Origin: Streptomyces candidus | Lineage (GTDB): Bacteria > Actinomycetota > Actinomycetes > Streptomycetales > Streptomycetaceae | Direction: 5' to 3' | Length of the DNA stretch: 64,000 nt | Assembly: GCF_014207445.1 (NCBI RefSeq) | Contig: NZ_JACHEM010000002.1 | Span: 186,001 to 250,000, forward strand | Part shown: in pieces, positions 11,729 through 20,121 of the stretch | Numbering within the stretch: the first letter of the stretch is position 1 | Layout of the letters: every line of letters starts with the position of its first letter | Program-made: the position numbers and the translations under genes | The notes under the pieces: generated by a model | Databases searched by the model: none | What the model saw: only the letters and a program-made list of their open reading frames with translations | Told to the model about the DNA's origin: nothing

Positions 11729-12883
11729 ATGACTGCGACTTCCACCGCCCGCCCGGCAGCCCCCGTCCGCCCGCACCGCCCGGCGGCCACCGAACTGCGG
11801 CTCTCCGCCTTCGGCCCGCACCGCGGCGCGGCCTTTCCGCTCGGCCCGCTGACGTTCTTCGCGGGACCGAGCGGGAGCGGTAAATCGACGGTGCTGAGGG
11901 CGTACGAGGCACTGGCACGGCTGGCCTCCGGCGAGGAACTCGCGGAGGTCTTCGCGGATCCGGCGGCCTGCGTTCCGGAAGGGGCGGTCGCCGACGGGCA
12001 GGGGCGACGCGGGTTCCGCATCGGCTGCACGGTCGACGGACCGCTCGGCCCCGTACACCTCGATCTCGCCGTCCAGGCGGAGCCGGACCTGCGGATCGTC
12101 AGCGAACGGCTGACGTACGAGGGCCAGGAACTCCTGACCACCACGCTGCGCGATCCGCGGCAGCCCAAGGTCCAGGCCGCCTGGTACACCGCGGGCGCGG
12201 TACCGGTGACGCGTGCCCCGCTGCCGGACGACCGGCTGGCCACGGCTCTGCTGCCGCTGCGGGTGGCCGGCCGCACCGAGGGGGAACTCCTGGTGCTGGC
12301 CGCGGCGGAACAGGTGCTCGTCGCGCTGCGGTCGGTGTTCGTCTGCGATCCGCAGCCGCAGCGCATGCGGGCTCCCGCAGCGGCCCGGGAAGTGCTGTTG
12401 CGGCGTGGCTGCGACAACCTCGCCGCCGTGCTGCGGCGCACCGGAGGCGAATGCGCGAACCGCCACCATGCCCTGGTCAAGGCACTCGGGGCGGGATGCG
12501 CGGGCCCGGTCACGGACCTGACGGCGGAGGACCTTCCGGACGGTTCGGTACGGGCGCTGATCGGGCGTGGAACGAGGGGCGTGACACCGGTCGGACGGCT
12601 CGGCGAGGGCGAGTTGCGGTATCTGGCGCTCGCGCTGGTGCTGCTGACCGGGCCCCGGGTGGTGGACGTGGAGCAGGAGGTCGGGATGCCCGACGCGCAC
12701 CGGGCGCTCACCGTGCTCGCCGACGGCTTCGACCGTGCGATGGACGCCCGGCAGGTGCGGGCGCTGACAGAACTGGCCGGGGAGGTGTGCCGTCGGGGGC
12801 ACCTGAGACTCACCGGGACGGTCGCGGACGCTTCGCCGGTACGCGGGGGGAGTGGCGTGACGGTGGTAGACCTGGTGCCATGA
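11729..12883 (+). CDS. AAA/SMC-like ATP-binding protein
   Basis: 384 residues. Walker A is GPSGSGKS near residue 47, and LRLSAFGPHRGAAFPLGPLTFFAGP resembles the N-terminal strands of RecF/SMC-type ATPases. A GEGELRYLALALVLL segment near 300 sits where an ABC-type signature helix would be, followed by PRVVDVEQE as a divergent Walker B. The function is not known; such orphan ATPases often act on nucleic acids. The ATG at 11729 is preferred over an upstream in-frame GTG (11711). The stop overlaps the start of the MazG gene (ATGA), so the two proteins are translationally coupled and probably functionally linked. Confidence 0.7.
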   Translation: MTATSTARPAAPVRPHRPAATELRLSAFGPHRGAAFPLGPLTFFAGPSGSGKSTVLRAYEALARLASGEELAEVFADPAACVPEGAVADGQGRRGFRIGCTVDGPLGPVHLDLAVQAEPDLRIVSERLTYEGQELLTTTLRDPRQPKVQAAWYTAGAVPVTRAPLPDDRLATALLPLRVAGRTEGELLVLAAAEQVLVALRSVFVCDPQPQRMRAPAAAREVLLRRGCDNLAAVLRRTGGECANRHHALVKALGAGCAGPVTDLTAEDLPDGSVRALIGRGTRGVTPVGRLGEGELRYLALALVLLTGPRVVDVEQEVGMPDAHRALTVLADGFDRAMDARQVRALTELAGEVCRRGHLRLTGTVADASPVRGGSGVTVVDLVP

Positions 12884-13392
12884 CGAACGATCCGGCGGCG
12901 ACAGGTGTGACAGGCGTGGGCGGGGCGGCGGGCGAGGACGGCGCGCGAGACGCTCACGGGGGCGGCGTGCACGGGGACGGCGCGCGGGGTACGGGCGACG
13001 TGCACCGGGGTGGCGCGGGCGGCGTGCCCGGTGCGGGAGCCGGGGGACGCGGGGACCAGCGGGGCGCGGGTCCCGGTGTGGCGGCGCTCCAGCAGCGGTT
13101 GGCGGCCTTCGCCGCCGCGCGGAACTGGGAGCAGTACCACACGCCCAAGAACCTCGCGGCCGCGCTGAGCGTGGAGGCGTCCGAACTGGTCGAGATCTTC
13201 CAGTGGTTGACTCCGGAGCAGTCCGCCCGGGTGATGGAGGAACCGGACTCCGCGCACCGGGTCGCGGACGAGGTCGCCGACGTGCTCGCCTACCTGCTCC
13301 AGTTCTGCGAAGTGCTCGGAATCGACCCTCTGGCCGCCCTGTCCGCGAAGATCGAACGCAACGAACGGCGCTTCCCCGCCGAGGGAGTCTGA
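12880..13392 (+). CDS. MazG-like nucleotide pyrophosphohydrolase
   Basis: 170 residues. The first 65 or so are a Gly/Ala/Asp-rich low-complexity extension. The C-terminal 100 residues are a MazG/dCTPase helical domain with the metal-binding pattern EASELVEIFQWL then DEVADVLAYLLQF (ExxE and ExxxD-type). Members hydrolyse (d)NTPs to monophosphates, cleaning the nucleotide pool. It begins inside the stop codon of the preceding ATPase gene (ATGA). Confidence 0.85.
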   Translation: MTNDPAATGVTGVGGAAGEDGARDAHGGGVHGDGARGTGDVHRGGAGGVPGAGAGGRGDQRGAGPGVAALQQRLAAFAAARNWEQYHTPKNLAAALSVEASELVEIFQWLTPEQSARVMEEPDSAHRVADEVADVLAYLLQFCEVLGIDPLAALSAKIERNERRFPAEGV

Positions 13393-13573
13393 CGCTCGGA
13401 CCAACCCGGATGTCCCGCCCATCGTCACTCTTCGGAGTGATGGCAATATCCACAACGGCTTTGGTATGCACAGATTTCCGCATAGCACTGGCTTTTGCGA
13501 CTCCCCGCCCTCACTCTGGGTAGTGAACAGGTAACGGGATACCGAGCGAGCGGGACGGCGACGGGGGTGGCTG

Positions 13574-14107
13574 GTGGACGCGAAGAGACTCATCAGGGCC
13601 TGCAGGCACGCGCTGCTGCACAGCGGAGCATCACTGCACGTGCTGGCGGAGGCGTGGCAGGCCCAGGCGCTGACCCAGGCCATCGGCGGAATGCTGGCGA
13701 TGAAGGGCCCGCCGGAACTGCGCGGCGAGGCGCAAGGGCTCTGCGAGGCGGGGGGCCGGGGGTGCGGCCCGCTCGACTGGGCGGCGCTGTCCGCGGCCGG
13801 TCCCGAACTGCCGGGGTTCCTCGCGGGGCAGCCGCCCGACCTCATGCCGAGAGCGGCGCAGCTCACCGAGGTGGCGGACGCACGGGGCGCGCTGGTGGAA
13901 CTGAGCGAACTTCTGGGAGAGGTGGGAATGGCCCTCGTCGCGGTGTCCTGCGCCACGGACGAGGACGGCTTCTACTGGCAGAGCATCGAGGCGATCGACG
14001 CCGCCGACGAGTCGAACGACCGGGTGCGCGGGCTGCTCCGCCGGCTCACGGTGTGGGAGCACAACAGATTGCAGGCTGTTGCCGACTCGGCGGCGGGGTC
14101 GTCATGA
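13574..14107 (+). CDS. Conserved Streptomyces protein (DUF6099-like)
   Basis: 177 residues, largely alpha-helical by eye, with no signal peptide or membrane segment. The sequence MDAKRLIRACRHALLHSGASLHVLAEAWQAQ at the start resembles an uncharacterised Streptomyces family that I recall as DUF6099; no function is known. The GTG start is preceded by GGGGGTGG. It lies 181 bp after the MazG gene and is convergent with the small gene at 14119-14418, only 11 bp apart. Confidence 0.65.
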   Translation: MDAKRLIRACRHALLHSGASLHVLAEAWQAQALTQAIGGMLAMKGPPELRGEAQGLCEAGGRGCGPLDWAALSAAGPELPGFLAGQPPDLMPRAAQLTEVADARGALVELSELLGEVGMALVAVSCATDEDGFYWQSIEAIDAADESNDRVRGLLRRLTVWEHNRLQAVADSAAGSS

Positions 14108-14118
14108 CCCGGTTCCGG

Positions 14119-14418
14119 TCAGTGGGAGCGGTCGTGGTCACCGTCGTAGCGGTACTCCGGCCGACCGGGCCGGTAGCCCGCGCGCCACTCCTCCCGAGGC
14201 TCGCAGGCACCCGTGGCAGACGGGGGCGCAACGGCCTGCGAGCGGTCGCCGGTGGTCTGGAGATCGGCGTCGAGCTGCGAAAGATCGGCGGTCAGCGCCG
14301 CCATCAGTTCCTCCATCTGCTGCAACAGCCCCCTCGGGGCGACCTGCTGACCCGGCACGGACTGCGCTGCCGGATCCGCGCACGGAACGGTCTGTTCGGG
14401 AACGGCTTCCTGGGACAT
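14119..14418 (-). CDS. Small hypothetical protein
   Basis: 99 residues, not recognised. A central helix LLQQMEELMAALTADLSQLDADLQ (about 30-55) could form a coiled coil, and the C-terminus is rich in Arg, Tyr and Asp (YRPGRPEYRYDGDHDRSH). The call as a real gene rests on an excellent ribosome-binding site (GAGGAGG, five bases before the ATG) and a consistent codon pattern. It is convergent with the preceding gene. Confidence 0.55.
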   Translation of the reverse strand: MSQEAVPEQTVPCADPAAQSVPGQQVAPRGLLQQMEELMAALTADLSQLDADLQTTGDRSQAVAPPSATGACEPREEWRAGYRPGRPEYRYDGDHDRSH

Positions 14419-14663
14419 GACGGCCTCCTCGGCCCAGCCTCTCCCGGCGGGGGAGGTCGGTGTCGCTGTCAACGCCCCGGCAGCGGTCGTCGGTGCGCGG
14501 GCCGGGCAGTCCGGCTCCGCCCGAGCAAACGAGTGCTGGGGGCACCGGTCACTGACACGCCCGGGCGAGGACCCCCACGGCGCAGGAATTTCACTCGACA
14601 GGGCAGACGGAGACAGCCGAGCCCAACAGGGTTGACGACAGTTCGAACGTGCAGGATGGAGGC

Positions 14664-15596
14664 ATGGATCTTCGAATCTTCACCGAGCCCCAGCAAGGGG
14701 CCGACTACGAGAAGCTGCTGACCGTCGCCAAGGCCACCGAGGACCTCGGGTTCGATGCCTTCTTCCGCTCGGACCACTATCTGAGCATGGGCTCCGCCGA
14801 CGGGCTTCCAGGGCCGACCGACGCCTGGATCACCCTGGCCGGGCTCGCCAGGGAGACCAAGCGGATCCGGCTCGGGACCTTGATGACCGCGGGCACCTTC
14901 CGGCTTCCGGGAGTACTGGCCATCCAGGTCGCGCAGGTCGACCGGATGTCGGGTGGCCGGGTCGAACTCGGTCTGGGAGCCGGGTGGTTCGAGGAGGAGC
15001 ACAAGGCGTACGGCATCCCCTTCCCCAAGGAGAAGTTCGCCAGGCTGGAGGAACAGCTGGCGATCGTCACCGGGTTGTGGGCAACCGAGGTCGGCGACAC
15101 CTTCAGCTACGACGGCACCCACTACCAACTGACGGACTCGCCGGCGCTCCCCAAGCCCGCCCAGGCCAAGGTGCCGGTGCTGATCGGCGGACACGGCGCG
15201 GTCCGCACACCGAGGCTCGCGGCACAGTACGCCGACGAGTTCAACATCCCGTTCGCGTCGCTGGACGACACCGCGCGGCAGTTCGGCCGGGTCAGGGCGG
15301 CGGCGGAACAGGCCGGGCGGAAGCCGGGCGACCTGGTGTACTCCAACGCGCTGGTGGCGTGCGTGGGCAGGGACGACAGGGAGGTGGCGCGCCGGGCGGC
15401 GGCCATCGGACGCGAGGTGGACGAACTGAAGGCGAACGGGCTCGCGGGCTCCCCCGCCGAGGTGGTGGACCGGATCGGGAAGTTCGCCGAGATCGGCTCG
15501 ACCCGGGTGTACCTCCAGATGCTGGACCTGGACGACCTCGACCACCTGGATCTGATCTCCTCGCAGGTGTTGTCCCAGCTCGGCCGGACCCGTTGA
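14664..15596 (+). CDS. LLM-class F420-dependent oxidoreductase
   Basis: 310 residues of the luciferase-like monooxygenase superfamily, TIM-barrel type. Landmarks are FRSDHYL near residue 36, the LGTLMTAGTFRLPGVLAIQVAQVDRMSGGRVELGLGAGWFEEEH block (about 70-115) and VPVLIGGHG (about 172). In actinobacteria this subgroup generally uses coenzyme F420; the substrate is unknown. The ATG at 14664 fits the family start; AGGA lies eight bases upstream. It is followed after 49 bp by homocysteine methyltransferase. Confidence 0.85.
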   Translation: MDLRIFTEPQQGADYEKLLTVAKATEDLGFDAFFRSDHYLSMGSADGLPGPTDAWITLAGLARETKRIRLGTLMTAGTFRLPGVLAIQVAQVDRMSGGRVELGLGAGWFEEEHKAYGIPFPKEKFARLEEQLAIVTGLWATEVGDTFSYDGTHYQLTDSPALPKPAQAKVPVLIGGHGAVRTPRLAAQYADEFNIPFASLDDTARQFGRVRAAAEQAGRKPGDLVYSNALVACVGRDDREVARRAAAIGREVDELKANGLAGSPAEVVDRIGKFAEIGSTRVYLQMLDLDDLDHLDLISSQVLSQLGRTR

Positions 15597-15645
15597 CTCC
15601 CGCGTGGCCCAGCCCCCGGCCGAGCCACGCCGTACAGGAGAAGCC

Positions 15646-16566
15646 GTGAAGCCCACCCGCTCGCTCGCCGCCGCACTCGCCGAGGGGACCGTCGTCCTCG
15701 ACGGCGGGTTGTCCAACCAACTCCGGTCGCAAGGGTGCGACTTGTCCGACGTGCTCTGGTCGGCGAGGCTGCTCGCCGAGGACGTGGGGCAGATCAGGGA
15801 GGCGCACGCGGCGTACGTGCGGGCGGGGGCCCAGGTGCTCATCACCTCCAGCTACCAGGCCACCTACGAGGGGTTCGCGCAGCGGGGCGTGGGACGCGAC
15901 GAGGTGGGCGTGCTGCTTGCCCGCAGCGTGGAGCTGGCACGGGAGGCCGCCGGGCCGGCCGAGCGGAGCGTGTGGGTGGCGGCCTCGGTCGGGCCGTACG
16001 GGGCGATGCTCGCTGACGGCAGCGAGTACCGGGGGAGGTACGGGCTTTCGGTGCGGGAACTGGAGCGCTTCCACCGGCCGCGGATCGAGGCGCTGGCAGC
16101 GGCGGAGCCGGACGTGCTGGCGCTGGAGACTGTGTCCGACGTCGACGAGGCCGAGGCGCTGCTGCGCGCGGTCGGGGGAGCCGGGACGCCGGTCTGGCTG
16201 ACGTACAGCATCGCCGGGGAGAGGACGCGGGCGGGGCAACCGCTGGCCGAGGCCTTCGCGGTCGCGGCGGGCAACGACCAGGTGCTCGCTGTGGGAGTGA
16301 ACTGCTGCGAACCCGGGGACGTCGACCGGGCGGTGGCGATCGCCGCGGAGGCGACAGGGAAGCCGGTCGTGGCATACCCGAACAGCGGCGAGCGGTGGGA
16401 TGCCGAAAAGCGCGACTGGACGGGGACCGGGACGTTCGACACGGGCCGGGTGCGGGGATGGCAGGAGGCCGGCGCACGTCTGGTCGGGGGCTGCTGCCGG
16501 GTCGGGCCGGACCGGATTGCCGCGCTGGCCGCGGACCTGGACGGCCGGGCGGGCGCCCAGGGCTGA
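15646..16566 (+). CDS. mmuM: Homocysteine S-methyltransferase (MmuM type)
   Basis: 306 residues. Zinc ligands of the family are visible: a cysteine in VGVNCCEP (about 225) and the CC pair in GGCCRVGP near the C-terminus (about 283). Other hallmarks are VLDGGLSNQL at the N-terminus and ITSSYQAT. It transfers a methyl group from S-methylmethionine or S-adenosylmethionine to homocysteine, making methionine in the cytoplasm. GTG start with AGGAGA upstream. The truncated PNKP remnant lies downstream. Confidence 0.9.
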   Translation: MKPTRSLAAALAEGTVVLDGGLSNQLRSQGCDLSDVLWSARLLAEDVGQIREAHAAYVRAGAQVLITSSYQATYEGFAQRGVGRDEVGVLLARSVELAREAAGPAERSVWVAASVGPYGAMLADGSEYRGRYGLSVRELERFHRPRIEALAAAEPDVLALETVSDVDEAEALLRAVGGAGTPVWLTYSIAGERTRAGQPLAEAFAVAAGNDQVLAVGVNCCEPGDVDRAVAIAAEATGKPVVAYPNSGERWDAEKRDWTGTGTFDTGRVRGWQEAGARLVGGCCRVGPDRIAALAADLDGRAGAQG

Positions 16567-16612
16567 GGCCCGAGCGCGCACGGGCCGGGGACAGGCGGGT
16601 GTCCCGCTCCGG

Positions 16613-16724
16613 AGCCGGGCTCGGCCCCCGGCCGGGTATGCACCTCGGTCACGTCCGGCAGACGCGTTGCAGCCGGGCTCGGCCCCCGGTCGGGTATGCA
16701 CCTCGGTCACGTCCGGCAGACGCG
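16613..16724. repeat. 54-bp tandem direct repeat, two copies
   Basis: Copies at 16613-16666 and 16671-16724, separated by TTGC, with one mismatch (C16632 versus T16690). Each runs from AGCCGGGCTCGG to CCGGCAGACGCG. The array lies between the homocysteine methyltransferase stop and the truncated PNKP reading frame, 72 bp before it, and may mark the deletion that removed the front of that gene. Confidence 0.9.
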
Positions 16725-16796
16725 GGCGCTCGTGCGGCGGGGCCAGGGAAAGGGGCGGGGCGTCGGCGACCTCGTGGACCGCGGCCCGGACAGCCC

Positions 16797-17345
16797 TGGC
16801 CGACCGAGGGCCTGGAAGGGGTGCGGCTCGCACCGTTCCAGGTGCTCGCGGCACAGGGGCGCTCGCTCGCCGCGGTCCCGCACGACCGGCAACTCGCCTG
16901 GGTGGACCGGCTGGTGGAGCACGACCCGACCAGCCTGCTGCAGACCACCCGCCGCCTGGCCGTCGACACGGGCGACGAGTCGTCCGTGCAGGCCGGCGTC
17001 GACTGGTGGCTGGAGATGACCGGGCGGGGCGGCGAGGGCATGGTCGTCAAGCTGGTGGACGCGCTGGTACGGGACGGCAGGGGGCGGCTCGTCCAGCCGG
17101 GTGTGAAGGTGCGCGGGCGGGAGTACCTGCGGATCGTCTACGGTCCCGAGTACACCCGGCCCGAGCAGTTGGAGCGGCTGCGGCAGCGCTTCCTCGGACA
17201 CAAGAGGTCCCTCGCCCTGCGGGAGTACGCGCTGGGCCTCGAAGCGCTGGAACGGCTGGCTCGGGGCGAGCCGCTGTGGCGGGTGCACGAGGCGGTGTTC
17301 GCGGTGCTGGCACTGGAGTCGGAACCGGTGGACCCGCGGCTCTGA
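16797..17345 (+). pseudogene. C-terminal remnant of polynucleotide kinase-phosphatase (PNKP)
   Basis: About 182 codons align by eye with the end of bacterial PNKP proteins: WPTEGLEGVRLAPFQVLA, then AGVDWWLEMTGRGGEGMVVK, then [20 protein letters not shown], then [25 protein letters not shown], ending DPRL. Full-length PNKP is about 850 residues (kinase, phosphatase and ligase-like domains, RNA repair). The kinase and phosphatase parts are absent here. Upstream the frame is open only through unrelated GC-rich sequence and the 54-bp tandem repeat, and no credible start is visible. The retained piece is the nucleotidyl-transferase C-terminus, whose GGEGMVVK is the adenylyltransferase motif region. 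It is probably non-functional. Confidence 0.75.
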
Positions 17346-17676
17346 GGCACACCGGGGCGCCGGGGCCGCATGTGCAGGGCTGCGGCCCCGGCCGTGCCGC
17401 ACACGGGCGTCGACCCCCTGGCACGGACGTCGAGTCCCTCTTGGCACGCGCGCGTCGTGCTGTGCGGGTACGGGCTGTGCCGGCACGCGCGCCCGGCCGA
17501 CCCGGCGCGGACATCCAGGCGGGTGGGCGCCGGTGCTGGGGGGACGGGTCGGACACGGGCGTGGCAGCGGGGGCGGGGGTGCTGCCGGGTGTGCGGCCGG
17601 GGCCGGACCGGGAGTGGCCGCGACGTCCGTGTTCATCGGCAGGGCGCGAGCCGCCCGTCTCGGCCAGGATGGAGCC
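17346..17676. other. Intergenic stretch before arginine deiminase
   Basis: 331 bp, extremely GC-rich, with near-repeated GTCGA-containing phrases around 17400-17435 and GCACGCGCG around 17443 and 17480. I find no gene. It should contain the promoter for the arginine deiminase gene but no clear -35/-10 pair stands out. Confidence 0.4.
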
Positions 17677-18909
17677 ATGGGATTCCATGTCGACTCCGAG
17701 ACCGGGCGGCTGCGCCGCGTCATCCTCCACCGTCCCGACCTGGAGCTGAAGCGGCTCACGCCCAGCAACAAGGACGCGCTCCTGTTCGACGACGTGCTCT
17801 GGGTGCGCCGCGCGCGCCAGGAGCACGACGGGTTCGCGGACGTCCTGCGCGACCGGGGCGTGGAGGTGCACCTCTTCGGCGACCTCCTCGCCGAGGCCCT
17901 CGAACTCCCGGACGCCAGACGCCTCGTACTGGACCGGGTCTTCGACGAGAAGGAGTACGGGCCGCTCGCCACCGACCACCTGCGCGCCGCCTTCGACGAA
18001 CTTCCCGCCGCCGAACTCTGCGAGGCGCTCGTCGGCGGCATGACCAAGCGCGAGTACCTGGAACGGCACTCCGAGCCGATCTCGGTCCGCTTCCACGTCA
18101 TGGAGCCCGACGACTTCCTCCTCGGACCGCTTCCCAACCACCTCTTCACCCGCGACACCTCGGCCTGGATCTACGACGGGGTGTCCATCAACGCGATGCG
18201 CTGGCCCGCCCGGCAGCGCGAGACCGTGCACTTCGAGGCGATCTACAAGCACCATCCGCTCTTCACCGGCCCCGAGGCCGGCTCCTTCCACACCTGGTCG
18301 GAGGGGCAGAGCGACTACCCGTCGACCATCGAGGGCGGTGACGTGCTGGTCATCGGCAACGGGGCCGTGCTGATCGGGATGAGTGAACGGACGACTCCGC
18401 AGGCGGTGGAGATGCTGGCCAGGGGGATGTTCGCGGCCGGTTCGGCGAAGACGATCGTCGCGCTGGACATGCCCAAGCGGCGGGCCTTCATGCACCTCGA
18501 CACGGTGATGACCATGGTCGACGGCGACACCTTCACCCAGTACGCGGGCCTCGGCATGCTTCGCTCGTACACGATCGAACCCGGTGCCGGCGACAACGAA
18601 CTCAAGGTCACCGACCACCCGCCGGAGCACATGCACCGCGCCATCGCCGCCGAGCTGGGCCTGGACTCCGTGCGCGTGCTGACCGCGACGCAGGATGTGC
18701 ATGCGGCGGAGCGGGAGCAGTGGGACGACGGCTGCAACGTCCTCGCTGTCGAGCCGGGGGTGGTAGTGGCGTACGAACGCAACGCGACGACAAACACGCA
18801 CCTGCGCAAACAGGGCATCGAAGTGATCGAGATCCGGGGCAGCGAACTGGGCAGGGGGCGTGGCGGGCCGCGCTGCATGAGCTGCCCGATCGAACGTGAG
18901 GCCGTATAG
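17677..18909 (+). CDS. arcA: Arginine deiminase
   Basis: 410 residues, the usual length. Landmarks are [13 protein letters not shown] at the start, [16 protein letters not shown] (about 150-165, substrate-binding FTRD), [10 protein letters not shown] (about 218), and the nucleophile-bearing C-terminal [10 protein letters not shown] with Cys at about 399. It converts arginine to citrulline and ammonia. GGATGGAGCC precedes the ATG. Ornithine carbamoyltransferase follows 63 bp later and an APC permease after that, the layout of an arginine deiminase pathway; no carbamate kinase gene is in the window. Confidence 0.95.
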   Translation: MGFHVDSETGRLRRVILHRPDLELKRLTPSNKDALLFDDVLWVRRARQEHDGFADVLRDRGVEVHLFGDLLAEALELPDARRLVLDRVFDEKEYGPLATDHLRAAFDELPAAELCEALVGGMTKREYLERHSEPISVRFHVMEPDDFLLGPLPNHLFTRDTSAWIYDGVSINAMRWPARQRETVHFEAIYKHHPLFTGPEAGSFHTWSEGQSDYPSTIEGGDVLVIGNGAVLIGMSERTTPQAVEMLARGMFAAGSAKTIVALDMPKRRAFMHLDTVMTMVDGDTFTQYAGLGMLRSYTIEPGAGDNELKVTDHPPEHMHRAIAAELGLDSVRVLTATQDVHAAEREQWDDGCNVLAVEPGVVVAYERNATTNTHLRKQGIEVIEIRGSELGRGRGGPRCMSCPIEREAV

Positions 18910-18972
18910 GTTCCCGTTGATCTGTATAGTGATGCGCCTCGTACTCCGTAGTCGTCACCTGGAGCCGTCACC

Positions 18973-19995
18973 ATGACGTCGTCGTTTCTCGAAGGCCGCC
19001 ACTTCCTCAAGGAGGCGGATCTCACCGCAGAGGAGTTCCGCGGACTGATCGACCTGGCCGCCGGGCTGAAGGCGGCCAAGAAGTCCGGCACCGAGGTCCA
19101 GCGGCTGCGCGGCAGAAACATCGCGCTGATCTTCGAGAAGACGTCCACCCGCACCCGCTGCGCCTTCGAGGTCGCCGCCGCCGATCAGGGCGCCTCGACG
19201 ACGTACCTCGACCCGGCAGGTTCGCAGATCGGCCACAAGGAGTCCCCGAAGGACACCGCGCGGGTGCTCGGCCGGATGTTCGACGGCATCCAGTACCGGG
19301 GCGACGCGCAGGCGACGGTCGAGGAGCTGGCCCGGTACGCCGGAGTACCGGTCTTCAACGGGCTCACCGACGACTGGCACCCCACTCAGATGCTCGCCGA
19401 CGTGCTGACGATGGTCGAGCATCGCCCGGGGCAGCCGCTGGGAACGACCGCCTTCGCCTACCTCGGCGACGCCCGCTTCAACATGGGCAACTCGTACCTC
19501 ATGACGGGCGCCCTGCTCGGCATGGACGTGCGGATCGTCGCGCCCCGCGCCTACTGGCCCGCCAAGGAGATCGTCGCGCAGGCCCGTGCGCTGGCGGAGG
19601 GAAGCGGTGCGCGGATCACGCTCACCGAGGAGGTAGAGCAGGGCGTTCGGGGCGCGCATTTCGTCGCGACCGACGTGTGGGTGTCGATGGGGGAGCCCAA
19701 GGAGGTCTGGGCGGAGCGGATCGAGGCCCTCGCCCCGTACGCCGTGACGATGGACGTGCTGCGCGCCACCGGAAACCCGGACGTAAAGTTCCTGCACTGC
19801 CTGCCTGCCTTCCACGACCTCGGCACGAAAATCGGGCGCGAGATCCACGAGCAGTACGGGCTGTCCTCGCTGGAGGTCACCGACGAGGTCTTCGAGTCGG
19901 CGCACTCCGTCGTCTTCGACGAGGCGGAGAACCGGCTGCACACGATCAAGGCGGTTCTGGTGGCGACGATGGCCTCCGCGAAGGACCTCGAATAG
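18973..19995 (+). CDS. arcB: Ornithine carbamoyltransferase
   Basis: 340 residues. The carbamoyl-phosphate loop STRTRC (S58-R62), the HPTQ motif, and the HCLPAFHD motif near residue 275 are all intact. Together with the arginine deiminase just upstream it would degrade citrulline to carbamoyl phosphate and ornithine. The family alone cannot separate this catabolic role (arcB) from the biosynthetic one (argF), so the symbol rests on context. GGAGCC precedes the ATG. A direct repeat GTATAG (18904 and 18924) in the 63-bp gap could be part of an internal promoter. Confidence 0.92.
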   Translation: MTSSFLEGRHFLKEADLTAEEFRGLIDLAAGLKAAKKSGTEVQRLRGRNIALIFEKTSTRTRCAFEVAAADQGASTTYLDPAGSQIGHKESPKDTARVLGRMFDGIQYRGDAQATVEELARYAGVPVFNGLTDDWHPTQMLADVLTMVEHRPGQPLGTTAFAYLGDARFNMGNSYLMTGALLGMDVRIVAPRAYWPAKEIVAQARALAEGSGARITLTEEVEQGVRGAHFVATDVWVSMGEPKEVWAERIEALAPYAVTMDVLRATGNPDVKFLHCLPAFHDLGTKIGREIHEQYGLSSLEVTDEVFESAHSVVFDEAENRLHTIKAVLVATMASAKDLE

Positions 19996-20049
19996 CGATA
20001 CGCCCGATTGGGTGAACATGCGGTGCGGTGCTTACGATGTCATCGCTTC

Positions 20050-20081
20050 ATGGGGTTCGGGCACATGTGCTCGGACCCCAT
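20050..20081 (+). promoter_or_regulatory. Long leader hairpin between OTC and the permease
   Basis: A 32-nt near-perfect hairpin, ATGGGGT...ACCCCAT with an inner GCAC-AT-GTGC, lies 41 bp before the permease start. It may be a terminator/attenuator for the arginine genes or an RNA element controlling the permease; no U-run follows it. Confidence 0.5.
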
Positions 20082-20121
20082 TCGCTTGCTCAGACCGTGC
20101 ACCAGAGATGAGAACCGCCCC

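Noticed and set aside
14471..14660. Possible small gene between the 14119-14418 gene and the F420 oxidoreductase
   Set aside because: No frame has both a ribosome-binding site and a consistent codon pattern.
16395..16796. Upstream part of the open frame leading into the PNKP tail as coding sequence
   Set aside because: It overlaps the end of the homocysteine methyltransferase gene out of frame and runs through the 54-bp repeats; the residues are Arg/Gly/Ala-rich with no PNKP likeness.
18904..18930. GTATAG direct repeat as an ArgR or promoter site before OTC
   Set aside because: The repeat is only 6 bp and does not resemble an ARG box, and no -35 sits at the right distance.
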